Assembly (NCBI RefSeq): GCF_014489555.1 | Contig: NZ_CP060784.1 | Coordinates: forward strand, 186,001-250,000 | Source: Hymenobacter qilianensis | GTDB taxonomy: Bacteria > Bacteroidota > Bacteroidia > Cytophagales > Hymenobacteraceae | Direction of reading: 5' to 3' | Length of the DNA: 64,000 bases | Shown here: positions 1-10,133 of the stretch, piece by piece | How positions within the stretch are numbered: the stretch's first letter is position 1 | How the letters are laid out: every line of letters begins with the position of its first letter | Notes under the pieces: model-generated | The model's database searches: none | What the model was told of the DNA's origin: nothing | The model's input: only the letters and a program-made list of their open reading frames with translations | Program-made: the position numbers and the translations under genes

Positions 1-2117
1 CTGGGCATCGAGCACAAGCTGCTCGTCTTTGGCGCCAGTCCGCCGTGGTCCTACACCGATATGGCGGGTTTTGGCTCGTCGCTGGCGCCCTGGCTGTGGT
101 TTAAAGGGTACTGGGTAGCGTGGGCGCTGTTGCTGGCGGTGGCTGGGGGGCTTTTTTGGGTACGAGACCGGGAGGGCAGTTTTGCATCGCGGCTCCAGCT
201 GGCCCGTCGGCGCTTCACGCGTTCCACCGCCCTGGTTGCGGCAGTGGCTCTGGGGGGCATTTTTACCCTGGGCGCGTTCGTCTTTTACAACACCAACGTG
301 CTGCACGGCTATCTAAACTCCTCAGAGGCCACGGCCCAGCGCGCCGCCTACGAGCAGCGCTACCGCCGGTACCTGAACGCGCCCCAGCCTCTGCTGACCG
401 GAGTAAACCTACAGGTGGAAATCTATCCGAAGCAGCGGGCAGCGGCAATAAAAGGCACCTACCTGCTGGTGAACAACAGCCCGGCCCCATCGACTCGGTG
501 CATCTGGCTACCGGAACGGGCGTGGAAACCACCGCCATCAGCTTTGACCAGCCCTTTAAGCAGGTTCACTTGGACGCGGAGCATGGCTACCACATGTACG
601 CCCTGGCCCGGCCCCTGCCCCCCGGCGATTCGCTACGCCTCCGCTTTCAGGTGACGCACAAACCGGGGGGCTTTTCCAACAACGGAGCCGACGCACAGGT
701 GCTGCAAAACGGCACCAGCTTCCGGAATCTGGAGTGGCTGCCGGTGCTAGGGTACCAGCCCTACCGGGAGCTGGATGAGGCCGGCGCCCGGAAAGCCTAT
801 GGCCTACCCGCCCGGCCCGCCACCTACTCGCTCTACGACGTGGTGGCTCGTGGGTATGCCCCATTTCCCGAGCAGATCAGCTTTGAGGCCGTAGTGGGCA
901 CGGAAGCCAACCAGACGGTAGTGGCGCCGGGCACCTTGCGCCGGACCTGGATTAAAGCGGGCCGCCGCTACTTCCATTACGCCACCGATGCGCCCATCCG
1001 GAATGAGTATGCCTTTTTCTCGGCTAACTACGCGGTACAGGAAGGAAAATGGCGCAGCTCGTTGGCAGGCCCGAATCAGGAGGTTGCCATTCAGATTTTT
1101 TACCCCCCAGGGCAAACGGAAAACCCGGCGCGGATGGTCCGGAGCGCGCAGGCTTCGCTGGATTATTATACCAAACAATTTGGGCCCTACCCGCACCGTC
1201 AACTCCGCTTTGTTACCCATGCTAGTTATGCCTTCGGGCACCACGCCGCGCCCATGAACATCACGGCGGAAGAAGGCTTTTTCCTGCTGAACCCGAAGGC
1301 TGACGAGCGGGGCTTTGACCTGGTGACGGCCGTGGTGGCGCACGAGGTGGCCCACCAGTGGTGGGGCAACCAGCTCAAACAAGCCTACGTGGAGGGAGCC
1401 GGCCTGATCACCGAAAGCCTGGCGTGGTACTCGGCCTTGGGCGTACTGGAGCACAAATACGGTCCGGAGCACCTACAGGCGCTCCTGCGTTTCCTGCGGG
1501 AAGAGAACAAAACCCCACGCACCCGGGCCGCCAAGCCCCTGCTGCAGGCCGACGACTTTTACCAGAACTACCGCAAAGGACCTTTCGCCCTGTACGCGCT
1601 AAGCCAATACATCGGATGGGACCGGGTAAACGGGGCACTCCGCAAGTTGCTGGCCCAGCACCGCCCCGGCACGCGTCCCTTCGCAACCTCACTGGACCTC
1701 TATCGGGAGCTGCAAGCAGCCACACCCGACTCGCTCCACCCGCTCCTGCACGACCTCTTTGAGGCCAACACCTTTTGGGAGCTGGAGACCGAATCCGCCA
1801 CCACTCAACAGCTGAAAGGCGGCACCTGGCAGGTAACGCTCAACTTGCAGGCCAGCAAGCTGGTAGTGGATAGCGCCGGCACCGAAACGAAGCTACCAAT
1901 GAAGGATTGGGTGGAAATCGGCGTCTTCGCCCCCGCCGCGGCGGGGAAGGAAGTCGGCAAACAGCTCTATCTGCAAAAGCACCTTATCAGGTCCGGCCAG
2001 CAGACGCTCTTGTTGATGGTCCCTGAGCGACCCGCTCAAGTTGGTTTGGATCCGCGCCAGCTATTAATTGATGGGAAGCTGCAAGACAAATACAAAGCCG
2101 TGCAGTCAAAAAATTAG
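1..2117 (+). CDS. ABC-2 type permease / M1 family aminopeptidase fusion (5' truncated, frameshifted)
   Basis: The gene enters from outside the window and is open from base 1. The first ~100 codons hold two hydrophobic segments (around WVAWALLLAVAGGLFWV and ALVAAVALGGIFTLGAFVF), which fit the end of a multi-spanning permease. The rest is a periplasmic M1 metallopeptidase-like domain with HEVAHQWWGNQ at 1341-1373 (the HExxH zinc site) and the third ligand glutamate about 19 residues on, in LITESLAW. Such permease-peptidase fusions are common in Bacteroidota and are annotated as ABC transporter permease/M1 aminopeptidase; the substrate is unknown. The frame changes from 1 to 3 at about 486. Adding one C to the CCCC run (CCG GCC CCC ATC GAC) restores it, so this is one gene with a base lost rather than two genes. 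Confidence 0.85.
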
Positions 2118-2280
2118 CCCTTTAACAGCTTGTCACTTTTAAGTATCAATATAATGATGAAAAGAGGGCAGCAAAAGAACGTTAAGACTATCTATTCGCC
2201 AGAAGTAGGCAGCTGTACGGCAAAATCGGATGTTTTGCCTATCTGTTTAACACCACCCGATCTTGTCCGATAATTAGTAC

Positions 2281-2460
2281 ACGCTCTACAAATTCGCTAA
2301 TTATTGGCGATGGTTCACAGGAAACTCAGTGGAGCGGGGCCTGCGACCGCAGCAACTGCGCGTTTATTATACGCTAACCCTGACTTTTCCCGCCGAGATG
2401 AACTTACTACGATTTATCTTCTCGTTGCCATCAATAAATGGGCGTGAAAAAAGATTTTAA
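2281..2460 (+). pseudogene. Possible decayed coding fragment
   Basis: The 430 bases between the peptidase gene and the tRNA hold no complete gene. One frame is open for 60 codons to a TAA at 2458 and reads like ordinary protein (TLYKFANYWRW..., LRPQQLRVYYTLTLTFPAE), but it has an in-frame stop just upstream (2275) and no credible start. It could be the remnant of a gene or chance. I do not recognise the family. Confidence 0.25.
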
Positions 2461-2507
2461 TGGCAACCGAGCAATACTATACTGTGATGTGTTCCATATA
2501 AATTATT

Positions 2508-2547
2508 AAACCCCATAAAACACTTATTATTAGCGTTTTATGGGGTT
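2508..2547 (-). terminator. Intrinsic terminator of the tRNA(CAT) gene
   Basis: AAACCCCATAAAAC and GTTTTATGGGGTTT pair as a 14-bp stem around a 12-nt AT-rich loop, four bases beyond the tRNA 3' end. On the minus strand the stem is followed by a T-rich stretch. Confidence 0.75.
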
Positions 2548-2551
2548 TTGG

Positions 2552-2625
2552 TGGGCCCACTTGGAATCGAACCAAGGACCTACTGATTATGAGTCAGTTG
2601 CTCTAACCGATTGAGCTATGGGCCC
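2552..2625 (-). tRNA. tRNA with CAT anticodon (Met or Ile2)
   Basis: The reverse complement folds as a full cloverleaf. The acceptor is GGGCCCA/TGGGCCC, the anticodon stem is ACTGA/TCAGT with loop CTCATAA (anticodon CAT), and the T arm contains GGTTCGATTCC. CCA is not encoded. A CAT anticodon can be elongator Met or, after lysidine modification, Ile2; the sequence alone does not decide between them. It is not the initiator form, since the acceptor is fully paired at position 1-72. Confidence 0.95.
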
Positions 2626-2635
2626 GGTGCGTTGG

Positions 2636-2666
2636 CAACCGTATAGGTTGGTTTCGGCGGTGCAAA
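2636..2666 (-). promoter_or_regulatory. Bacteroidota-type promoter of tRNA(CAT)
   Basis: On the minus strand TTTG (2663-2666) is followed after 19 nt by TACGGTTG (2636-2643), one mismatch from the -7 consensus TAnnTTTG. The -7 box ends 10 nt before the mature tRNA 5' end, the same geometry as in the tRNA-Arg promoter. Confidence 0.6.
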
Positions 2667-2708
2667 CTACGACTTTTGCCCGTCAATTTGCAACGCTATT
2701 CTCTAAAA

Positions 2709-3377
2709 ATGCCCCCCAGCCCTACTTCGCGCCGCCTGCCAAACTTGCTTTTCGACTTTGGCGGCGTGCTCATCAACATCGATTATCAGCGCCCGATTGA
2801 GGCCATGCGTCGCCTCACCAGCGTGGGCAGCACCATTGAGTACAACCAAAAAAATCAGTCGGAGCTGTTTGACCTACTGGAAACTGGGCGCATTACGCCG
2901 GCCGAGTTTCGGGATGGTTTGCGCAGTGGCTACCAGCTTACGGCCACTGATGAGGAACTGGACGCGGCTTGGAACTCTATTCTGCTGGATGTGCCTGCTG
3001 ACCGGCTGGCTTTGCTGGCTGAACTGCACAAGCAAGGACACCAGATGGCGCTACTCAGCAACACCAACGTGATTCATATAGAGGAAGTAAACCGGCGGCT
3101 GAAGGTGACGTATGGGTTTGAGCACGGCATTGCCGATGTGCTGGACCGCGTGTTTTACTCCCAGGAAGTAGGGTTGCGTAAGCCCGGCCCGGAGATTTTT
3201 GAGCATGTGCTGCGCGAAATGAACTGGCAGGCCGAGGAAACTCTTTTCATCGAAGACAGTTCTCAACATATCGAAACGGCGCAGCGCCTGGGCTTGCACA
3301 CGCTCTTCCTGGCCCCGCCACTCACGCTCACCGAAGCTTTGCCTGCCGCTATCCGTGCCTTCCCTCCCTCTGCCTGA
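2709..3377 (+). CDS. HAD superfamily hydrolase (class IA phosphatase-like)
   Basis: A 222-residue haloacid-dehalogenase-type hydrolase. Motif I is LLFDFGGVLIN, motif II is the serine/threonine of ALLSNTN, motif III is the lysine of GLRKPGPEIF, and motif IV is the acidic FIEDSSQHIE. The second aspartate of the usual DxD is a glycine (DFG), as in the YihX/epoxide-hydrolase-N-terminal-like branch. The substrate cannot be told. Translation could start at 2676, but I prefer ATG 2709, which is itself part of a GCCCCCCAG repeat word (ATGCCCCCCAG, giving MPPS) and removes an extension unlike the family. It is transcribed away from the tRNA; the protease gene follows after 23 nt, so they are probably co-transcribed. 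Confidence 0.8.
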   Translation: MPPSPTSRRLPNLLFDFGGVLINIDYQRPIEAMRRLTSVGSTIEYNQKNQSELFDLLETGRITPAEFRDGLRSGYQLTATDEELDAAWNSILLDVPADRLALLAELHKQGHQMALLSNTNVIHIEEVNRRLKVTYGFEHGIADVLDRVFYSQEVGLRKPGPEIFEHVLREMNWQAEETLFIEDSSQHIETAQRLGLHTLFLAPPLTLTEALPAAIRAFPPSA

Positions 3378-3400
3378 CGCCCCGGTGCCCTCGCCTGAAA

Positions 3401-4604
3401 ATGCCCCCCAGCGACCCCGCTACCGCGGCTACTTTCGTCGCCACCGCGGCGAGTTCAACGCCTACAAGCCCCCACGCCGCGCTGGCGTGTGTATACACTG
3501 CATCTGCTGCTGTTTGTTATCACGCTGATAACCACCACGCTGGCCGGGGCGGAATGGATGACGGGCCGTACGTTTTTTGATCCGCGCACGGCGGAGTCGC
3601 TGAGCGTGTGGCTTACGCGGGCCGAAATTCGGGAAGGGCTGTGGTTTTCGCTGCCGTTTCTGGGGGTGCTTACGGTGCACGAGTTTGGGCACTATTTTAC
3701 GGCGCGCTACTACAAAGTGCGGGCAACGCTGCCGTATTACATTCCGTTTTTTACGGGCTTCTTTAATACCATCGGTACGTTTGGGGCGGTCATTCGCATC
3801 AAAGACCGGATTTTCTCCCGCAAAGAGTTCTTCGATATCGGGCTGGCGGGGCCGCTGGCTGGTTTTCTGGTGGCTATACCGGTGCTGATGTACGGCTTCA
3901 CCCATTTGCCCCCGCTGGAGTACTTGTTTCAGGTGCACCCTGAGTACCGCGTATATGGGGCCGATTATGCGCAGTATGTCTACAAAAGCGCTGACGGCGG
4001 TGGTTTGGTGCTAGGTAAGTCGCTGATTTATCAGTTTCTGGAATCGTGGCTGGCTGACCCGGCGCTGCTGCCCCACCCCAATGAGCTGATGCACTATCCG
4101 GTACTGCTGGCCGGCTCGCTGGCGCTGTTCTTTACGGCCCTCAACCTGTTGCCGATTGGGCAGCTCGATGGGGGGCATATTTTGTACGGCTTGCTGGGTT
4201 TTCAGCGCGCTAATCAGGTGTCGGCCATACTCTTTATCGGATTTATCTTTTATGCCGGACTGGGTCTGTTTACGGTTGATAGCTCGAATGACTCGCTGCT
4301 CTATGGCGGACCGATTTATCTGCTTTATCTGTTCACGGTATTTCGGCGGGCAGTGCCCACGCCGCGCCGGGCGCTGATGCTGGTGTTGGGCGTATTGGCG
4401 GCCCAATTGGCGCTGAGTCTGGCGGTGCCGGGCATTGAGGGTAATCCGGGGTGGCTGGTGTTCGGGTTTCTGCTGGGCCGCGTGATGGGCATTTACCACC
4501 CGCCGGCCCCCGACGAAAGTCCGCTGAGTGCGGGCCGTAAGGTGCTGGGTTGGGTAATGCTGGCTATTTTTGTGCTCTGCTTCACGCCTTCGCCCTTTGG
4601 CTAA
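3401..4604 (+). CDS. Site-2 protease family (M50) membrane metalloprotease (frameshifted near the N-terminus)
   Basis: An intramembrane zinc protease of about 400 residues with the zinc motif HEFGHYF, the second motif NLLPIGQLDGGHI that supplies the aspartate ligand, and some six to seven hydrophobic segments. M50 enzymes cleave membrane proteins within the bilayer, often releasing regulators; the substrate here is unknown. As given, the open frame begins only at 3489. The upstream sequence encodes a basic leader (RYRGYFRRHRGEFNAYKP) if one C is added to the run at 3404-3409 and one to the run at about 3464, giving start ATG 3401 within a GCCCCCCAG word. Both repairs are in C runs. It lies 23 nt downstream of the HAD gene. 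Confidence 0.85.
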
Positions 4605-4639
4605 GTCGGTGTTTGCAACATCGCTTGTTTTCTTACTCT

Positions 4640-5263
4640 ATGCTACTTGAACAACGCCGCCTGACGCAAATCACGCAGCTGGCACTTCGCCCCCACGGGC
4701 TATATATCTGTCGAAAAGACCGGCGTGGTCTGGTTACGCTGGAAGTGGAGATGCCTTACGAGGAGGTGCTGCCCGTGCGCGTGGAGCGCCGCCAACACCG
4801 AGTGATTTCCCAATGGCAAGTGCTGGGGTTTGTGTTCTTGTTACATGCCTTAAATAACGGCTTGAGGCAGGCAGACGATTTGTATACGCTAATTGCTTTT
4901 GGCGTTAGCATAGCTGCAATGGCCATATATTGGTATGGTTGCCGCAACTGGTGGAATCACTTTATTCTGAGCACCACCCACGCCCGCGTGGTGCTGGTCG
5001 ACCGCCCCAATGAGCGCAAAGCCCTCTTCTGCTTCACCGAAGCGCTGGAGCAGCGTACTAAGGATTACCTGCGCGAAAACTACGGCAGCATCAACCCGCT
5101 GGGCCTGATTGAGCCCCAATTACAGCGGCTGCGCTGGCTGCACAAGCTGGAAGTCCTCACCGACAAAGAAGCCCGCGCCCTCTCCACCCGCCTCACCGGC
5201 CGCATGGACAATTCACCGCTTCTGAGTATGGGTCAGGAATTGGAAGCACCCTATGCGAATTAG
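4640..5263 (+). CDS. Membrane protein of unknown function
   Basis: A 207-residue protein with a short N-terminal soluble part rich in charged residues, two adjacent hydrophobic segments (QVLGFVFLLHALNNGL and LIAFGVSIAAMAIYWYGC), and a hydrophilic C-terminal half (ERKALFCFTEALEQRTKDYLREN). ATG 4640 is chosen because the longer frame from 4550 would overlap the end of the protease gene and read its sequence in another frame. It follows the protease by 35 nt and ends at a strong terminator, so it is probably the last gene of that unit. I do not recognise the family. Confidence 0.7.
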   Translation: MLLEQRRLTQITQLALRPHGLYICRKDRRGLVTLEVEMPYEEVLPVRVERRQHRVISQWQVLGFVFLLHALNNGLRQADDLYTLIAFGVSIAAMAIYWYGCRNWWNHFILSTTHARVVLVDRPNERKALFCFTEALEQRTKDYLRENYGSINPLGLIEPQLQRLRWLHKLEVLTDKEARALSTRLTGRMDNSPLLSMGQELEAPYAN

Positions 5264-5264
5264 A

Positions 5265-5300
5265 AAAAGCCCCCAGAAATGTTTCTGGGGGGCTTTTTTG
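5265..5300. terminator. Bidirectional terminator built from the repeat word
   Basis: AAAAAGCCCCCAGAAA and TTTCTGGGGGGCTTTTTT form a GC-rich stem with A/T tracts on both sides, so it can serve both the membrane-protein gene on the left and pgk arriving from the right. The two arms are opposing copies of the dispersed GCCCCCCAG word. Confidence 0.85.
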
Positions 5301-5319
5301 TACTGTTGATCGACAGATT

Positions 5320-6516
5320 CTAACGTCCTTCCAGCGCAGCTACGCCGGGCAGTTCTTTGCCTTCCATGTACTCCAGCAACGCGCCGCCGCCGGTGGAGAT
5401 GTAGCTTACGCGGTCGGCGTAGCCCATCTGGTTGACGGCCGCTGCTGAGTCGCCGCCGCCGATGAGACTGAAGGCGCCGTTGGCGGTAGCCTCGGCAATA
5501 GCAGCTGCTACGAACTCAGTGCCGGCTGAGAAGTTCGACATTTCAAACACGCCCATCGGGCCATTCCAGAGGATAGTGTGGGACTGGCGAATGATGGCGG
5601 CGAAGTTCTCGCGCGACTCCGGGCCGATGTCCAGACCCATCCAGCCGTTGGGAATGTGGTGGTTGGGGGCCGTTTCTACGTTGGCGTCGTTGGCGAAGCG
5701 GTCGGCAATGAGCGAATCGGTGGGCAGCACGAGGTTTACGCCTTTGTCTTTGGCTTTTTGAATCAGATGGAAAGCCAGATCGAGCTTATCGGCTTCGAGC
5801 AATGAGCCGCCGATGTCGCCGCCTTCCGCCTTGGCAAAGGTGTAGGCCATGCCGCCACCGATTAAGAGATTATCAACCTTATCTAGCAGCTGCTCAATTA
5901 GTTGAATCTTATCAGAAATTTTGGCGCCGCCCATAATAGCGGTAAACGGACGCTCGGCCTGGGTGAGCACGCGGTGAGCATTTTCCAGCTCGCTTTGCAT
6001 CAGGTAGCCCGCTACGCGGTCTTGGGGGGCAAAATACTGCGCGGCCACGGCCGTGGAGGCGTGGCGGCGGTGCGCGGCGCCGAAGGCATCGTTCACATAC
6101 ACGTCGCCCAGCTTGGCCAGTTTCTCGGCGAAGGCAGTGTCGCCGGCTTCTTCTTCCTTGTAAAAGCGCACATTCTCGCAAAGCAGAATCTGGCCGGGTT
6201 GCAGCGCAGCGGCCATTTTAGCGGCGTCGGGGCTCATCACATCATTGGCAAACAATACCGGCGCGCCGTATTCCTCCTGCAAGCGCGATACGATGCTTTG
6301 CAGGGAGAATTTCTTTTCCGGACCACCCTTGGGCCGGCCGAGGTGGGAAAGCAGAATGACGCTGCCGCCATCGGCCAGAATCTTGCGAATGGTGGGCGTA
6401 GCGGCCCGGATGCGGGTGTCGTCGGTGATGCGCAGCTCGTCGTCGAGGGGCACATTGAAATCGACGCGCACCAGGGCCCGCTTGCCGGCGAAGTTGTATT
6501 GATCGAGAGTTTGCAT
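5320..6516 (-). CDS. pgk: Phosphoglycerate kinase
   Basis: 398 residues, full length for the family. It catalyses 1,3-bisphosphoglycerate + ADP to 3-phosphoglycerate + ATP in glycolysis, in the cytoplasm. Family signatures seen include [14 protein letters not shown] at the N-terminus, [38 protein letters not shown] with the catalytic/nucleotide lysine, WNGPMGVFE, and [11 protein letters not shown] near the C-terminus. Single gene facing away from its neighbours, ending 20 nt from a strong terminator. The start MQTLDQYNF fits the family. Confidence 0.98.
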   Translation of the reverse strand: MQTLDQYNFAGKRALVRVDFNVPLDDELRITDDTRIRAATPTIRKILADGGSVILLSHLGRPKGGPEKKFSLQSIVSRLQEEYGAPVLFANDVMSPDAAKMAAALQPGQILLCENVRFYKEEEAGDTAFAEKLAKLGDVYVNDAFGAAHRRHASTAVAAQYFAPQDRVAGYLMQSELENAHRVLTQAERPFTAIMGGAKISDKIQLIEQLLDKVDNLLIGGGMAYTFAKAEGGDIGGSLLEADKLDLAFHLIQKAKDKGVNLVLPTDSLIADRFANDANVETAPNHHIPNGWMGLDIGPESRENFAAIIRQSHTILWNGPMGVFEMSNFSAGTEFVAAAIAEATANGAFSLIGGGDSAAAVNQMGYADRVSYISTGGGALLEYMEGKELPGVAALEGR

Positions 6517-6689
6517 ATAAAGAAAAGGATTAGGTGTAATGCTGCACTACGGCGCCGCGTAGTTCGCTTTTTTTTGATACGGATACAAAGGCAACTACGT
6601 AGATCGAATCAAATGCTGCCAATGACTTTCTACCTTTATCGGCCAGTACAACCCTCTACCGGCTACACTTAGCAAGTTGTTTTTATTTT

Positions 6690-7292
6690 ATGAAGCACAA
6701 ATACCTTTGTTTGATCCCCGCGCTGTTTCTAACCCACTTAGCCTTCGGACAGCAGCTACGCTTTGGCGTTAAAGGTGGCCTTAACTATGCCAAACCACGC
6801 ATCAGGAATGTTGTCGGGCCCGACCGATTGCTGGGTATCAACGGTGGCGTGGTCTTACGCTATTCTTTTGCAACGGACGGCTTCTGGAACGTTCAGCCCG
6901 AATTGCTATTCTCCGCGAAAGGCGCCAAGGATAAGTACGGCAGAACAGTTACGGGTGAGCGCGCTACGTACAACTACCGCCAAAACTATCTGGAATTGCC
7001 TATTCTGGCGAAAATTAATACCCACGGACTCACCTTCGAAGCCGGCCCGCAGCTCGGGTACTTGCTCAGCTTTAGCGACAACAACGATAACCCGCTATAC
7101 CAGCGGCCGCAGCGGCAGGACTACAACAGCGTGCAGCTAGGGTATATCGTTGGGGTGGGCTACGAACTGCCCACAGGCTTGAGCCTGACACTGCGCTACT
7201 CCGACGACATTACCGGCATTTATGCTGCATCTGCTGCTCCCCGAAATTCTGTTTTGCAGGCGCAGTTGGGTTACCTATTTGGCATGAAATAG
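6690..7292 (+). CDS. Outer-membrane beta-barrel protein (PorT-like)
   Basis: 200 residues beginning with a signal peptide (MKHKYLCLIPALFLTHLAFG, cut before QQLRFG). The mature part starts LRFGVKGGLNYAK and is made of alternating aromatic/hydrophobic strands, ending in LQAQLGYLFGMK with an aromatic near the C-terminus, as expected of a small outer-membrane barrel of the PorT/OMP_b-brl_2 type common in Bacteroidota. The specific function is unknown. It is transcribed divergently from pgk with a 173-nt gap that must hold both promoters. Confidence 0.8.
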   Translation: MKHKYLCLIPALFLTHLAFGQQLRFGVKGGLNYAKPRIRNVVGPDRLLGINGGVVLRYSFATDGFWNVQPELLFSAKGAKDKYGRTVTGERATYNYRQNYLELPILAKINTHGLTFEAGPQLGYLLSFSDNNDNPLYQRPQRQDYNSVQLGYIVGVGYELPTGLSLTLRYSDDITGIYAASAAPRNSVLQAQLGYLFGMK

Positions 7293-7336
7293 CCATGCGC
7301 CTTTAAACGCAGGCGCCAAGCGGCCACGCAGCAACG

Positions 7337-7366
7337 TTAAGCCGCTCGAAATTCCCCGTACCTTTG
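7337..7366 (+). promoter_or_regulatory. Promoter candidate for the double Ddl gene
   Basis: TTA (7337-7339), 19 nt, then TACCTTTG (7359-7366), an exact TAnnTTTG -7 box. The box ends only 8 nt before ATG 7375, so the transcript would have almost no leader. Confidence 0.5.
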
Positions 7367-7374
7367 CCCTACGT

Positions 7375-10129
7375 ATGAAAATAGGCATCTTCTTCGGCGG
7401 CCCGTCGCGTGAGCGGGAAATATCCTTTGCGGGCGGCCGCACTGTGTACGATAATCTGGACAAAGGCTTGTTTCAGGCCGTGCCCATCTTTGTGGACAGC
7501 CGGGGCAATTTCATTTTGCTCGACTGGCACTACATCTATAAAGGCACCATCCGGGACTTTTTCCCGCCCGTATCGACCCTGCCGCCTTCTGAGCACCGCT
7601 TGCAGGTGTATCTGGAAAGTCTGGGCGAGCTAAGCCAGGAAGAGCAAGACCGCATCATTGCGGAAGTTGGCCGGCGCGTGCAGCCCCAGGAGCTGCGTGA
7701 GCTGATGGATTTCGCCTTCCTCGCTCTGCACGGCCCCGGCGGCGAAGATGGCGCCATCCAGGGCTTGTTGGAGTGGTACGGCATTCCGTATTCCGGCTCC
7801 GGCATTCTGCCCTCCGCTTTCGGTATTGATAAAATTGCCCAGAAAAAGCTGCTTCACGCCCTGAACCGGCCCACCCCCGCTTTCCGCGTCATCAGTACGG
7901 AAGAGTGGGACGCCGCTGACCCGGAAGCTACGCTTGACTACCTGGTGCGCGAGCTGGGCTTGCCGCTGGTGTTCAAAGCGCCGCGCCAGGGTTCGAGCAT
8001 TGGCGTTTCGATTCTGCGCGAGAAAAATGCCCCCCAGTTTGTGGCGGCCGTTGAGCGCAGCTTGTTTCGCAAAACGCTGACGCGTGCCGAGTGGCAGGGC
8101 AAGAGTGACGAGCAAAAGATTCTGTGGCTACAGCAGCTCACCGATATCCGGGAAGGCATTGGCCTACCAGTTACGCTGGAAGTTAAATTTGAGCAGTTAG
8201 AGGTGAGAGGCGAGAATTTGCCCCCACTAACGACCAAATCATTTATCATCCCGAGAAGCTGCTGTACACCCTCAACGAGCAGTTTGAACGGGCTGAGCAG
8301 GTGTTGCTAACCAACATCGATGGTGAGTCGCAGGTGCTGGTGGAGAGCTTCGTGGCGGGACGCGAGTTTTCGTGCATTGTGGTCGAAGATCCGAACGGTG
8401 AGCCGCTGGCTTTGCCCCCACCGAGATCGTGAAGGGCGAGGAGATGTTCGATTACCGCTCCAAGTACCTGCCCGGCCTGAGCCGCAAAATCACGCCCATC
8501 GACCTGCCGGAAGACAAGATTCAGGAGATTCGGGAGGCTTGCCAGGAGATGTTCCGCACCTTCGGCTTTCAGGTGTACGCCCGCTTGGATGGCTTTATTC
8601 AAGCCAGCGACGGCAGCTTGTTCCTGAATGACCCGAACACTACCTCGGGCATGTTGCCGGCATCTTTTTTCTTCCATCAGGCCGCCGAAATCGGGCTCAA
8701 TCCGTCCCAGTTTCTAACGTATCTGATTCGCACCTCGCTGGCGGCGCGGCGGCGCGCAGGTATGCAGCCAGTGCGTCTGGGGGGCATTTTGGCCCGCCTC
8801 GATGCGGCCGTGGCCTCGCGCCAGCGGCAGGAGCAGCAGCGCACCAAAGTAGCCGTGATTATGGGCGGCTATTCCTCTGAGCGCCATATTTCGGTGGAAA
8901 GCGGCCGTAATATCTACGAGAAGCTAAGCTCCTCCGTAAAGTACGAGCCCATCCCCGTTTTCCTGACAGGCTCAGCGCAGGAACACAAGCTCTACGTGCT
9001 GCCTATTAACGTGATGCTCAAGGACAACGCCGACGACATCCGCGAAAAAATTGAGTACGCCGAAGCCGGCCACGAGTTGCACCCAGTGTTGGCCAAGATT
9101 CGTCGGGAAGCAGAGGCTATTACTGGCACTTACGCAGGTCAGCCCACGGCCCAGCCCCGGCGTATTTCCTTCGAGGGGCTGGCCGAAATGGTCGATGAGG
9201 TGTTCATTGCTCTGCATGGCCGGCCCGGTGAAGATGGCGCTTTGCAGAAAGAGCTGGAGCAATTTGGTTTGCCCTACAATGGCTCCGGAGTCGAGTCGAG
9301 CAGCATTACCATCAACAAATTCGAAACGAACCGCCGCCTGCGTGAGGCCGGCTTGCGCGTAGCTGAGCACCGCATGGCCAACCGCCTGGAGTGGCAGGCC
9401 GACGCCGAAACCTTCTACCGCTCGCTGGAAACGCAGTTTCACTATCCCTTCATCGCCAAGCCCGCCGACGACGGCTGCTCTTCGGCGGTGAAGAAAATCA
9501 AGAACCGGCAGGAGCTAGAAGCTTTTAGCCAGCTCATCTTCCGCGACCAGGAAGACCTGCTGCCCGAAGCGGCCCGCACCCTGCACCTGGGCTTTAAAGA
9601 GGAGTTTCCACAGAAAGATGCTTTCCTGGTGGAAACCCTCATCAGCCGCGACGGCGCCCAGCATTTCCTCGAAGTAACCGGCGGCTTGCTTACCCACTGG
9701 CGCCCCGATGGCTCCCTGAACATCGAAGTGTTTGAAGCCTCCGAGGCCCTGGCTACGGGCGAAGTACTGAGTCTGGAAGAGAAATTCCTGGCCGGCGAAG
9801 GCCAAAACATCACGCCCGCCCGCTACGCCCCCGACCCCACGGAGCGGCAGCGCATTTCGGAGGAAGTAAAAAAGGAGCTGCGCCGCGTAGCCGAGGTGCT
9901 TAATATTCAGGGTTATGCCCGCATCGATGCTTTCGTGCGCGTGCGCGAAACCGGTGCCGTGGAGGTACTAATTATTGAGGTAAACTCGTTACCCGGTATG
10001 ACGCCCGCTACTTGCATTTTCCACCAAACGGCCCTCAACGGCTACACGCCCTACGATTTCATCGACCGGATTCTGGAATTCGGCAAAGAGCGCCAGCGCA
10101 AACTACAAGTGGAAACCAAAAGCAAGTAG
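7375..10129 (+). CDS. Tandem D-alanine--D-alanine ligase-like protein (two ATP-grasp units in one chain, two frameshifts)
   Basis: After repair this is a ~918-residue protein made of two Ddl-like units. Unit 1 starts MKIGIFFGGPSREREIS, with FLALHGPGGEDGAIQG and YSGSGILPSAFGIDK. Unit 2 starts at about residue 490 with KVAVIMGGYSSERHIS, FIALHGRPGEDGALQ, YNGSGVESS, and ends with IIEVNSLPGMTPAT. Each unit has the N-terminal Ddl fold and ATP-grasp core; ordinary Ddl is about 300-370 residues. Ddl makes the D-Ala-D-Ala end of the peptidoglycan precursor in the cytoplasm. Which unit is active cannot be judged. The frame breaks at 8218 and 8411, both at TTTGCCCCCAC; adding one C at each gives ENLPPTNDQ and LALPPTEIVKGEE. 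A PASTA-domain gene follows. Confidence 0.88.
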
Positions 10130-10133
10130 CACG

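Noticed and set aside
8210..8420. Programmed ribosomal frameshifting at TTTGCCCCCA sites
   Set aside because: The sites are too many, occur in unrelated housekeeping genes, all need the same one-base addition, and lack a shared slippery heptamer with a downstream structure. A lost base in the run explains them more simply.
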